NCBI GenBank assembly: GCA_030386875.1
Contig: CM059563.1
Location: forward strand, 47,805,602-47,869,601
Source of the DNA: Morinoia aosen
Lineage: Eukaryota > Arthropoda > Malacostraca > Amphipoda > Talitridae
DNA length: 64,000 nucleotides
Direction of reading: 5' to 3'
A program made the translations under genes and the position numbers. The notes under the pieces were generated by a model. The model did not search any database. It saw nothing but the letters and a program-made list of their open reading frames with translations, and had not been told where the DNA came from. This document shows positions 43,555-55,245 of the stretch, one piece after another (the first letter of the stretch is position 1; each line of letters opens with the position of its first letter).

Positions 43555-43745
43555 TTCAGTGTACTTTGCATAAGTCATTTCTCAGAATTTTTTTTCAGTG
43601 TACCATAAATCCTCAATTTGCACGAGTCATTTCTTAGAATTTTTGTTCAGTGTACCATAAATCCTCACTTTGCAGAAGTCATTTCATTGAATTTTTGTTC
43701 AGACTACCATAAATCCTCACTTTGCAGAAGTCATTTCTTAGAAAT
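43555..43745. repeat. 52-bp tandem repeat, about 3.5 copies
   Basis: Unit beginning CAGTGTACCATAAATCCTCA and ending GAATTTTTGTT, starting at 43596, 43648 and 43700, with a partial copy before it at about 43557. Confidence 0.88.
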
Positions 43746-43930
43746 CCCATGAAGGCACTTATTTATGCTTCGATTCTAGTTTTTCGTCTGCCATTCTTCC
43801 TTTTACGCCTAATTGTCAATTGATTTGAGAACAACAAAACACTGTCAAATCTTCACAGATCTGCATATACCATTCCGGCTGGCACAGTATCTTCTGCCGG
43901 TTAGTTTCCGCCGGTAACATAAGCTACATA

Positions 43931-44309
43931 TTGTAATTTTGATCTCTAAATTCCTGCGGAACCTATTTCCATTCATTTTGCTAACATACAGTGTATTTCA
44001 GAACAATTGTAATTTTGATCTCTAAATTCCTGCCGAACCTATTTCCATTCATTTTGCTAACATACAGTGTATTTCAGAACAATTGTAATTTTGACCTCTA
44101 AATTCCTGCCGAACCTATTTCCATTCATTTTGCTAACATACAGTGTATTTCAGAACAATTGTAATTTGACCTCTAAATTCCTGCCGAACCTATTTCCATT
44201 CATTTTGCTAACATACAGTGTATTTCAGAATAATTGTAATTTTGATCTCTAAATTCCTGCCGAACCTATTTCCATTCATTTTGCTAACATACAGTGTATT
44301 TCAGAACAA
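43931..44309. repeat. 76-bp tandem repeat, five copies
   Basis: Copies start at 43931, 44007, 44083, 44159 (75 bp, one T shorter) and 44234. The unit begins TTGTAATTTTGATCTCTAAA and ends GTGTATTTCAGAACAA. Copies are about 95% or more alike, so expansion or homogenisation is recent. A local open reading frame at 44067-44252 is only the repeat read through. Confidence 0.95.
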
Positions 44310-44489
44310 TAGGTACAAAATTGCAAAGCAAGTAGAAAATAACCATATAAACATTTTTCATATGATATTTTCAGAAAAAAATCGGTTTTTATAGATATTG
44401 GCTATTTACTGTTTAAAGGATGAAATGTAATACACAATTACTGGCAATATTTATTCTGAATTCACGTTACACACACTTCTATTCTGTGA

Positions 44490-44930
44490 GAGTTTACAGT
44501 AATAAAATTTAATTTTAGTGATATTTGGTAAAAAAGTTAAGTAAGAAGGTTTTAGAATCATCAGGGTATCGTTCTATCAGGTTACTTCTTTTCGTCATTA
44601 ACTCATAATCCAAGAGCTAGCCCGCATAGAGTTTCAGCAGCTCTTGGATTACAAGGCCACTGTAGTGTATAAATGACAGTAATTTCCATCCATACCACTT
44701 TCAAAGAGTTCAAGCATGTTTAAGAAATTTTGTAAAGTAAATTCAAAATAAACATTTCGAGTAATTGTGCAATTAAATGTAATCTTTTTAAACAATTAAC
44801 AGCTAATATCTCAAAAACCAGAATTTTTTCGGAAAACTTTATCGATGAAAAAGTGTTTATTTGGCCATTTCTACTCGGTGTGCAATTTTGTGCCTTCTGC
44901 TCTGAAAAACCCTGTAGAAAGTGATGAGAA
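44490..44930. repeat. Dispersed repeat, copy 1, with internal hairpin
   Basis: Shares TTTTAGTGATATTTGGTAAA near its left end, and AACAGCTAATATCTCAAAAA and GTGTGCAATTT near its right end, with 59771-60135 in gene B intron 3. It contains a 13-bp perfect hairpin stem TAATCCAAGAGCT (44606-44618) / AGCTCTTGGATTA (44639-44651). No coding capacity. Confidence 0.65.
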
Positions 44931-45345
44931 ACATGGACGGCTTTTAACTCACTGTAATTACCCTAATACTTCGTTGTATTAAAATATTTATCCGATGTTG
45001 CTGAAATGATGGCGTTTGTTTTAAATTTATTTTACAGCAAAATTTATTTATTTTTTTAATGAATATTGTATTTTAGAAATAAGAACTAGCAGTGCGCTTG
45101 AAAAACAGGGTTCTCTATTATTTTCAAAAGTCGGGAATACCTTAAAATTTTCTTTGTGATTTTGTCGTCATACTCAGGTATCTCCGCAAGTTCTTTTAGC
45201 AGGAAATATTGGGTAATGGGCTCCACACTTATGGTTTACTGACAATTTATAAGCTAGTAGTGCTGGAGGTACGGATAAATCATACAAACTAGGTAAAACT
45301 AACACTATATATCTTTGGTAAGGGCGATGTGGAAAAAAAGAATAT

Positions 45346-47645
45346 GTTTAAACAATTTTAAACAATTTTAAACAATTTAAACAATTTATTTACCACAGGA
45401 GATACAGAGGTAGAATGTTTCTTAAGTCTAATACAATGGTCAGAGTTGAGTATACGAGGCCTGTCGAAAAAGTATCCGACCTTTGGCCAGAAAAAATACT
45501 TCAACAACCTGACGGGGTTGGGACCCTAATCCCCTTCAAAGTAGGCTCCTTGTGCTTCCACACACTTAGCCCACCGATCCTTCCACTGCCGGAAACACCT
45601 CTGGAAGTCTTCTTTTGGAGTGGTGTTCAGCTCTGTCGTCGCGTTCCGCATTATCTCTTCTCTACTCTCAAAACGGGATCCTTTCAGTGGTGTCTTCAAT
45701 TTTGGAAACAACCAGAAGTCGCAAGGAGCCAGGTCTGGAGAGTAGGGAGGTTGGCGAACGGTCGTAATTCCATGTTTGGCCAAGAAATTGCGGATCAAAT
45801 GGGATGAATGTGCGGGCGCGTTGTCGTGATGCAAGTGCCAGTTGTTCGCAGTCCACATGTCTGGTCTTTTGCGCCGAACTGCATCACGAAGTCGCCGGAG
45901 AACATCCTGATAGTACTCCTTTGTCACTGTTTGTCCTTCCGGTGCGTATTCGTGATGCAAAACTCCACGGACATCAAAGAAAACAGTCAGCATCACCTTG
46001 ATTGATTTTGCTTCGCACCAGAAAGCGACGACGGAGCTGAACACTATTCCAAAAGAAGACTTCCACAGGTGTTTCCAGCAGTGGAAGGATCGGTGGGCTA
46101 AGTGTGTACAAGCACAAGGGGCCTACTTTGAAGGGGATTAGGGTCCCAACTCCGTCAGGTATTCGAAATATTTTTTCTGGCCAAAAGTCGGATACTTTTT
46201 AGACAGGCCTCGTAGCTACCTGTGGGCCCGAATAAGTTCAGCGACTTCTAGGGCATCCTACCATTACATTATTCTAGGGCGTACAATAATGTTTAACCTA
46301 ATTCACTTAGCCTAGTTTCGCATTAGACTGATCAACAGGATAATGAACTCGATATTGATGTTTAATTTTACAATGTAGGTCATATGGACAATATTTAACA
46401 GTATATTCGATAACGATTTGGGAGCAGACTGAAAATCGGCGATATTACTCATGGCAAATTGCATTATTAGGACCAGACATGTAGGAGGCAGGATTTGACT
46501 TGGTGATCTTACACGACTAGGATTCTGATAAGAAGTGAGACTCAAGATTTCTTTTAAATACCTTGTAAGAATTACTTTCACGGATCTCCGCAGGTATTGA
46601 GTTCCAGGTTTTAGTTCCAACGAATAGTATACTATGTTGCGAGCGGGCCTTTGAATAATAAGGAAGCATGAATTTACTTTTATTTCGTGTTAAATGGTCG
46701 TGATGACCAGTTTGCGCAGTTAATAACTGTTGAAGGCTATTGTCGCCATCATTAGCTAATGTTTTGTAGATGAAATTGCAGATGGAGATTTTGTAGAGAT
46801 CCGAGAGTTTAAGTATTTGTAAATTTTTGAATGAATCATTTGTGTGAGCATTATATTCTAGGTTCTTTACCGCTCTTATGGCTCTTTTTTGCAGAGTAAA
46901 AAATATATTGGTTTTATTTTTATCAGTTCCATGCCATGCTTCTATTCCGTATTGCAGGTATGGTGAAATGAGCGTTCGATAAAGCATTAGTAAGGCTGTT
47001 TCAGGCAGGAAATTTTTAACTTTATTCAGGATTCCGATGGATTTTGATAATTTAGAACTAATATGAGTGATGTGCTCTTTGAAGGTCAGATGTTTATCTA
47101 TTATGATGCCCAGAAATTTACATGAGTTGGTTTCTTTGATTTCACCTTCGCCAATTTTAATGGATGGTAGAGATATATTTTTCTTGTATGAGAACGTAAT
47201 ATAATTTGTTTTATCGATATTGAGGCTTATTTTATTAGCTTTAAGCCACAGTGAAACCTTATGGAGTTCATTATTTATACTCTCCGCAATCGTAGTGGGA
47301 TTTTCGTTCGGAAGGACCGCAGAAAGCGTACTGTCATCGGCAAAAATTATGAATTTAAAAAATGATGTAGATTTAATAATATCATTGATAAAAATCAGAA
47401 AAAGGAGAGGCCCAAGAACAGATCCTTGTGGAACTCCATGGCTAATTTTTTTGGGGTCCGATTTTGCGTCGTCAATGACAACGTATTGCTTCCGATTTGT
47501 TAGGTATGATCTGAACCAATCATGGGCAACCCCACGAATGCCATAACAATGAAGTTTCGAGAGTAATATGTTATGGTCCACACAATCGAATGCCTTTCGA
47601 AAGTCAAGAAATACAGAGAAGACAGTCTTTCCGTTATCTATAACG
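45346..47645 (-). mobile_element. LINE copy 2, 5-prime truncated, interrupted by a mariner
   Basis: The minus strand carries an open reading frame of 354 codons from its first ATG (46517-47581), open further upstream to about 47645. It holds the RT palm and thumb: FDCVDHN, SHGVPQGSVLGPLLF, FIIFADDSTL, LNIDKTN, NSCKFLGIIIDKHLTF and EAWHGTDKN. The catalytic FADD is intact. The 3-prime UTR matches copy 1, is split by the 45455-46212 mariner, and ends in the repeated AAACAATTTT tail (plus strand 45346-45390). Truncation inside the RT makes it immobile. Confidence 0.9.
45455..46212 (-). mobile_element. Mariner copy with two 3-prime ends, 758 bp
   Basis: Flanked by TA (45453-45454 and 46213-46214). 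The minus strand carries an open transposase catalytic half (45526-46044) with VFFDVRG, HHDNAPAH and PCDFWLF, the last two aspartates separated by 34 residues as in mariners. The outer 188 bp at each end (45455-45642 and 46025-46212) are reverse complements differing at 15 positions, about 92% identical. Each arm encodes the transposase C-terminus ending QGAYFEGD-stop. So both ends come from the 3-prime terminus, and the DNA-binding half and 5-prime end are missing. Confidence 0.9.
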
Positions 47646-50133
47646 ATCGTTTACGATCGAGCATAGACCGAATGGTTGACACGGTGGCAGTATAGAAGAA
47701 CGGCTTTAGCTGGTGCATATACAAGAACTTTGAAGTAGGTATTCGATAACCGAATACTTTTTTGCACATTCCGAAACAAAAATACATGAGCTTTAGATAC
47801 TCTACAGACAAAAACATTGATTCATGGTGCAATAAGCAGAGCTCAAACGTGAGTGTGCTAAATGAAATTTTTGTGAAATAGTAAATAACTGCTCAAAACG
47901 GAATGCCACTATTTTTCTTCGCCAAAGTCTTGATGACAATTTCGAGAATTCTGCTTATAATTGTGAGCCCAATGTCGATAAAATTCAATTGAATTTTTAT
48001 GACCAAAACATAAAACTTTGATAATTTAAGTGTAAGGATATATTTACTCCAACCTTAACGTTACCTTGTATTTTGTATCTTATTTAACCGTGATGACATT
48101 TCTAATTCAAATAATGTTGGCATGCTCATAGGATTATTTTGGCAATAATGATTTACAAGATTTTTAATTTGTATTACCCACTCAAATTCTTTGGCAACGA
48201 TGTTAATGATTTTTCCCCGTCTTGCAACATTTAATTGAGTGCCAATCAATAACTTCGTTCACGCAAAACAAAATATAATACCTCACTCAGGCAATTCAGT
48301 GCTTACCGTTAGTAATTCTTTCTGGCAGTAATCTCAATATTGCCTTTGTCGTCAGTGTCTTCAACACTTCATGGTTACTAACAAGTAACGTACCACAGTT
48401 TTTGGAAATATTATTTTTAATAGCATATCCATTGTTATTAAAAAATCTGCGTATCATTCAGAGATGGATCAATAATGGATTTTATGAAAATAAAAATTTA
48501 TGATGGGATAAAAATTGTTGTAAATCCCTGCACTAAATGCTTGGAATTTTTTTATAGAACGCTCAGGGCTTATGAGCTGACTATTCCGTAGGCTGCTCAA
48601 TGGTAACGCAAGCCAACACTGTACAAAGAAACACTCGTAAATGAACATCAGATGTACGATGACCTCTTCTAACGCTTTCGATGGGTGCATCAATCTCACT
48701 CCCAAGAATTTTGACATACCCTTTCTGAAAGATAAGAGTTTTATACATTTAGAATAAACCCGTTTTTCAGCAGCACAGGAAGTTATTCCTTATCATTTTT
48801 TGGAATACTCTGGCAGTGGACTGCAGAGCATACGTCCAGAATGAGGCAGATGTGAGTTTGAAATAAATCTTTGCAAAATTCGAAAGAATATCCCAAATGT
48901 CAATAGACAATATTTACTCTGAGTTTAATTGATATTAAAACACGAACTACCATAAATATCATAGTTTTGGATGTTGTTTGTCTTTGAAGAATTGACGCTA
49001 CTGAAATGAAAATTCTAAATGTACTTTCACGATAGACGTACACGTAAAGAAGCAATATTTTCTTCAACGAAAAGGGAACAATTTGACAATAAAAGAAGTT
49101 AATATTTCACAGTTGCGATAACGAGTCTTTTACTACTGTAAGAATACGACGAAAGCAGCTCTGTTTTTATAGTTGCTCCCATTGTGCACACTTGCCACAG
49201 CACAGTCAGTCTCTTGTGTCAATATTCACAGGGTTTTCCTTTAGGTTCACTTGTAACGTTATTGCCAATTTCAAGCTTTGAATTTCACTGGTGTTCAACT
49301 TGCAATCATTTGCCACGGAACTGTACATTAACTTCGATCAGCATTTTTTTTTCAATTCTGAGTGGTGCGTTAAAGAAAAGTATAGAAACAGGGTATTACG
49401 CCATAGAAAACTTTGAATTTATCTCTGCCATCAATTTTACAGGGAGAAGAATAATACTTGTTGAAAGCCGACTGATATTTCTTTTGAATGTATTTTGCAG
49501 TTTATACGTTTAATATCTTACAGCATTGACTTTTTTCGAATGAATTTATACTTTTAATCGATTGCTATTAAAAAATTCGTAATTATTTCTATGTTATCTT
49601 AATACAACATGATAACTGATATATAATTTACTATTGATTCCCACTTGGTTTGTAATTCAATATTTCACACCTCTCTCTCAGCTGGATCTAAGTATTCCTT
49701 CTCACTAATACATTTGATCTTGAGTAGTTCGCAACGTTTTAACTCACCACGTTCATTATATACATCTTATTTTAGGCCTCGCAAAACGTTTATAAATGCA
49801 ATGCAGAATCCTTCTTCGTTCCGTAATCTATTTAGTTGAGCTCACCAAAACGCTAGGCACCAACTCATAACATACGCACGTCCTTCTCAAGTCGAATTAA
49901 TGATCCGCTGGTTAATGCATTGGACCCCTTTTGATGGGGCGCATCGTTGCTGCTCCCGCACGCCTTTTATGAGGAGCCAACACAGAGTGACATCCACTTT
50001 CTTTATAATTGGATTCACATTTTACTTCATTCAGTATAATAACAAATATTATTATAAGTTTATGATTAAATGCAACACAATTATTTTGAAGCAAATTTTA
50101 TTTATTATTATGTTATCATTAGTGAGATCTTAT
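47646..50133. other. Spacer without recognised features
   Basis: Short open stretches (47638-47832, 48469-48717, 49184-49513) in both strands with no family resemblance. Confidence 0.4.
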
Positions 50134-50792
50134 TAAGAATACTAGTATGATGCTGAGCAGAAGCCAATTTTAAATAACAAATGAGTTACATCGTACAAAA
50201 GAATAGAAAATTACAAAAAATTTTCAGTTGAATTACTACTTTAAACTTTAGTACCATAAATAACGATTAAATTATGACCATTAATTAGTCTCAACTGTTC
50301 AACGCACAGTCGCATGAAGAGTCAGAAGCTACTTTCTCTCGTTTTATGACGAGCATCTTTAGGTCATGGCCGAAACCAATAAAACAAACCCTACATTGAG
50401 CTAATAAGTGAATGGGAAACTGTCTCGCCTCATTAGAAGTGCCCACAAAAAATCTAAGGGAATGTCATCACTTTTACGATACAAAAATCACGTGCATTGT
50501 CCTCAATCAAGTCTTCTTCATGATAACATTTCATCAGCGCATTAAAAATATTTTAGAGTCATGGTTGAACACTACTGTTTTCTTTATTGACACTTTTCCC
50601 AGCAATGCGAAAATGTCCTCACTTAAATGAACGCTGTAAGTCTCGGTTTCTGAGTTTAAAGTAGTAGTAGTAGTAGTAAGTTTAAAGTAGTAATTCAACT
50701 GAAAATTTTTTGTAATTTTCTATTCTTTTGTACGATGTAACTCATTTGCTATTTAAAATTGGCTTCTGCTCAGCATCATACTAGTATTCTTA
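50134..50792. mobile_element. Element with 115-bp near-identical inverted ends
   Basis: Arms 50134-50248 and 50678-50792 are reverse complements with one difference seen (ATAACAAAT against ATAGCAAAT). The outer edge is TAAGAATACTAGTATGATGC. The 429-bp interior has no transposase. A short TAG microsatellite (about 50656-50675) abuts the right arm. It could be a fold-back/TIR transposon or a segmental inverted duplication. No clear target duplication. Confidence 0.8.
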
Positions 50793-53479
50793 GTTCAGGT
50801 CTTGCAACTGAGCTTTTCTTCGACTAATGCAAGAACTTTTAAAAGCTGAAGTAGCACATGTAAGTCCGTTCAAATTAGATTTAAGTTTACCTTTACGGAA
50901 AGTTTACAGTTCTAAATCAAAAGTAATCAAACTCCCTAAACGTAATTTTTCGACTTCTCCCTTCAATGTTTTTATGAGATATCCAACAAAATGCAAATTC
51001 TACGTCTGTGAGTATTCATATTGTGCTTCACATCGGTAAAAAGAAGAAATTCTACACCAAATACGAACTAAAAAATTCATTTTTGCTACTTTCAGTTGTT
51101 ACTTCAGGTGAGTGTATTTTATGAATGATTTTTAAGAGACGCTCAATCATTTCTTGATTGATAAATTTCTGAAATAATTCCTTTTTCGTCATATATGACG
51201 ACCGGACACTGAATTCAAGTTGCAAGCGAATAAACGGCCTCTGTCTCCACTGCATTCTCTTTATTGTTGGGACGGACTATCAGTTCGAGTTCTTTTGATT
51301 TTAAATACAAATCAACATCACATTTTTCCGAATCAAAAAGAAATTTTTATAAGGCAGCCATATTATTCTGCAAAATGCATACTTCTTCACCCTTAGCCGG
51401 AGTTAAACGATACAGTCCATTCGTACTCAAATACAAGCATTGCCCTATTCTTTTCTAGCCCATAGACAAAATTAGCTGTGAGGCCTGGCCCTTCAATGTG
51501 ATGCACGTCTTATCTGCAGTTTAATGAAGTTCAATACTCGCTGACTTTATAAAATAACCTAGTATGAGAAGGAAATTGTTGATACTCCTGTGTATGATAG
51601 TACCTTAACGCCTGTTTCATAATTTATTGCGATCCTCCCAATGAACCCTCGTAATTTTTATGGGCCAAAATGAATAGCTATCATTCGTCGCATAAGTTAG
51701 GGCGAACAGTTGATGTTGTTAATCGACTAGCTCGATATAAAACCAACATTTTCTCATGTATTTTTTCAATGACTTTCGCAGTCAATTGAGTTGCCTATCC
51801 ACTTGGCGCACATCACATTGCTTCATTAAATAATCCGTCCCAATGTCCCAACTGATATGTTTGTGCTACTAACCGGTTATATCTGTTTTCTAAGCCAAGT
51901 ACTTTAGTTGAATGAGTATATCTTGTACGATCAGAATATGTACATAATTTGGGTCACTTGCTCCGATGAGGATGTCAATACACCTCCGCCACTTATGATT
52001 TCAATTCGTTGAGATTAAAACCTCCGTACGATTAAGAGGAATTTTGTTTTTAAATGAAATTTTTGATCATGATTATGGTGGGGAAAATCAAGAAGATTGA
52101 TGACAAGTATGTGAGCTAATGAATAATGTCATAAGCTGCTAAAAAAATTAAGGAAACTCATTAGGACTTAAAAAAACGAAGAACAAGTTTAAACTTTTCC
52201 AGCTGCAATCGACACATTCGTGAAAACTTTAGGAGAGCTTATCGAAAAATCATCGAAACTGCTTATTGACCTATTTCTACCAACCAATACAACGTGTGAA
52301 CGTAGTGTGTTCGTTTCTGATAAACGAATCTCACTGCTTTCGGTGCACGTCTGTGTACGCCAGAATAGCATCTTTTATGTGCGATAAGATTGCCAAGCGT
52401 CAAGGCAGGCGTCTATCTATGCATGAACCATAGAATGAGCTCGTCTCGCATGTCGACCTCATTGCACCATCAGACTTTGTGTTGGGCGGTGCTATACGCT
52501 GGTGTTTAAGACTGCCTAAGAGGTATTGGCTTACTCCTCTATGGAAATGATCTTAGATTTCTAGAAACTCCGTATATTTTGTAACGTCATATATTATTTA
52601 TATGATCAGTCAACTTAGCCATCTTCTACATTTTCTTTGTCTCTTCATCTCTCTCAAATTGCATGGCAATGAATGTGGAATGTTAGAATGTTGCAAGAAA
52701 TGTTACCAGAAATCGAACTTCTTAACGCCTAATTTCAAGGATAATTTTTTAACAAAGGACTCAGCTCGATCATTTATGTAAGATACATGAACCACTTTGT
52801 TCACGAACACTGATGATTTTTTAGTCATCAATGCTTTTGAAAATATTTCATTCATTACGGCTTGATTTTTTTAATTAAGTTTTTATTACATTTTAGCTGT
52901 GTTGCCGGTGTTCGCAATTTCATTGTTTTTCAGCTCGGTAGGTTTTGAATTCTTTTTATTCGCAGTATTTTGGATGATATTCTGATGCACGAAACATTCT
53001 GTCGTTTGTAAAAGTTCTTGTTGTGCTTAGAAAGAACTGAATGCCTTGCACGATTTACCACGTTTTTATTTAGTTTGTTAGGTCCATATATTTTCAGCAA
53101 ATACCTTTGAAGAATTGAAAAATCAAATTTTGTTTCCTCTTTTCTCCACGTCTCCAATAGGCCAGTAGTAATGTCTCAACCGTGATTCTTTAACTTTGGT
53201 TTCCTTGTTCAGAAGTTTTCACGTAATTTTGTTATATATTTCTTCAGTAACATAAAATTTGTTCTTCAGTAACATAAAATAAATCCTGGAAACTAGAAAT
53301 TTGAAAGCTACGTTCGTTTTCAACATTTCAAAATATGAAAGGCCTATATTTTTACCGATATTCAGTGGAATTCTGAGCTTAACACTTACTCACAGCATTA
53401 CATTAGAGCTCAGGTAATAACGGGTGGCGCAAAATGACCTCAAGAATTTCAAATTAGTATAACTGGCTTAATTACTCTA
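50793..53479. other. Spacer without recognised features
   Basis: Short open stretches (50827-51039, 51052-51255, 52930-53157), none recognisable. Nothing else is seen. Confidence 0.4.
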
Positions 53480-54600
53480 ATCACAACAATTATTAACTTA
53501 ACCAATTGATAAATTGCCACATTTCCTCACGCTTGTCACATTTTCCACATTCTAAAGATGTCAGAGAGATGGCGGCCTTCTTTGTGAATATAAGTAAAAA
53601 CTCTTTTTTCGAAGTTCGCAATCACTTTTGTCAACGTGCCGTGTGGAATAACAACAATTTTTTCTCGTATTGCAACTTTCGGGCCATTGAGTGTATTAGG
53701 TTTGTTACAGTAGCCATTACTTTTTAAGTAACCTCTTAAGATGTCACAAACCGACAAATCTGGAGAACATACAGCCTAGTGGACGTCGCCGAAACGTGAG
53801 ATCATGTGTTGAAAAAATAGTTCTCGAGCAACTGCTATGGAATCATTAGCCGTGTGGGCTGTGGCTCCTCCTTGTTGGAAGCAGTTCATCATTAAGTGTC
53901 CAGTTGTGGCCGCCCTAAATTGAGTAGAATTGCAACCTAACGTGCAGCATTCACAGTTACATTAACACCGCCTTCTTAAAAACAAGGTATAACGTTTCCT
54001 ACTTGAGACACTCAACACCATACTGTCATTTTTGCACTGTGCATTGGTTTTTGATGCAATTCTTGTGTGTTGTCTGCTACCCATTAATAACAGTTTTCTT
54101 TGCTTACATAACCGTCTAAGTGAAAGTGCGCTACATCGCTCGTCATCAACAAAACATCATCAGAAGCGAGAACGTCAAGCAGTCTCTCACCAAACAGTTT
54201 TTGTTCATCATAATCACATTAGTGAGTCTTCAACACGATCATAATTTTGTGTGAAGCACGTCGGCTAGAGGAGCGACGGGCACTTTGAAGAAGAGACTCT
54301 TATATTCAGTCGGCATATTTTATCGGCGTTCGCACTCTGCGAGCACGACCAGGCGACTTCTGCTTTATGACTGATCCAGTTGTGCGAAAAGATGCAACCC
54401 ACAGCAATATTGTGTTGCGATCAGGTTCGAACTATTTCGTGGAACATTGAAAAGTGTAAGGAAAAACCGTTGAACTGTGACCACAGAGTCATTACTTTTG
54501 ATGAAATGGTCAATGGCAAAAACGCGATGCTGTACGGTCCACTGAGTCAGTGCTACTTAAACTCGAAGCTCTAGCCCACCAAACAACAGGTCCCCTCAGT
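53480..54600 (-). mobile_element. Tc1/mariner-superfamily element, decayed
   Basis: Minus-strand blocks in order: VVTVQRFFLTLFNVPRNS (N-terminal helix-turn-helix region, near 54500-54440), DVAHFHLDGYVSKENCYYW (near 54140-54090), CFQQGGATAHTANDSIAVA (near 53890-53835), MISRFGDVH and PDLSVCDILRGYLKS (near 53800-53715), then a C-terminal tail to a stop at 53536. Same family as 25775-26965, but here the central Asp of QDGATxH reads Gly. Stops and frame changes throughout. Confidence 0.82.
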
Positions 54601-55031
54601 CAGCCGTACCGTTCTTACCACTTATACTATGCATGCCAAATCCATGCATTTTTATTGCGCCATCCTTTAGAACACAGACTATCAATCGACAAAGTACGCA
54701 AGTAATCATTAAATGGCTTAACATCAGCCATCAGAATTTCGACTGAGCAATGCTCAAACATGAGCGTATTAATCTTTTAACATTTCTACACATTTTCACG
54801 TTCCCTTGCAGTTTTTAGACTCCTTTTAGCTTTGCACTAAACTGTATCATTTTTCATAAATATATTTGGAAAATAGAAAATTTACGTCTCATTATTTGCG
54901 TTCTTTTTTTCCTTACAGCTATAAAGGGTGTTCGTAAAATTGTCAAGTTATCCATAGTAAATAATAAAGCTATAAAACTGAACAACAACCCACAATATCA
55001 GCTTAATTATAATTCAATCTTATATTAAGTT
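54601..55031. other. 5-prime flank or 5-prime intron of gene B
   Basis: No promoter motif can be assigned. A candidate acceptor AATATCAG lies about 30 bases before the ATG; a non-coding first exon cannot be located. Confidence 0.3.
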
Positions 55032-55245
55032 ATGGTTGGAGAACAGATTGCATTACCCCACTTCGGTGTGGTAGATTACATCATACTTGCGATGGTGCTT
55101 ATAATATCTCTAAGTATCGGCGTCTACCACGGCATCAGAGGCAACCCAACAGCCGATGACTTCCTTTTGGCCAGCGGATCCCTCTCGCCCATACCCGTCG
55201 CTGCTTCACTCATCGCTTCGTTCTTGTCCACAGTATCAGTTTTGG
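55032..55245 (+). CDS. Gene B coding exon 1
   Basis: ATG at 55032 opens MVGEQIALPHFGVVDY; the exon ends TVSVLG with a GTAAG donor at 55246, phase 1. It is 71 residues plus one base, exactly as in gene A. TM1 is followed by GNPTADDFLLASGSLSP. Confidence 0.92.

Noticed and set aside
44067-44252. Repetitive 61-residue open frame
   Set aside because: It is the 76-bp satellite read through; no independent coding evidence.
45415-45807. 130-codon plus-strand open frame
   Set aside because: It is the antisense of the mariner transposase.
47220-47546. 108-codon plus-strand open frame
   Set aside because: Antisense of the LINE reverse transcriptase at 46517-47645.
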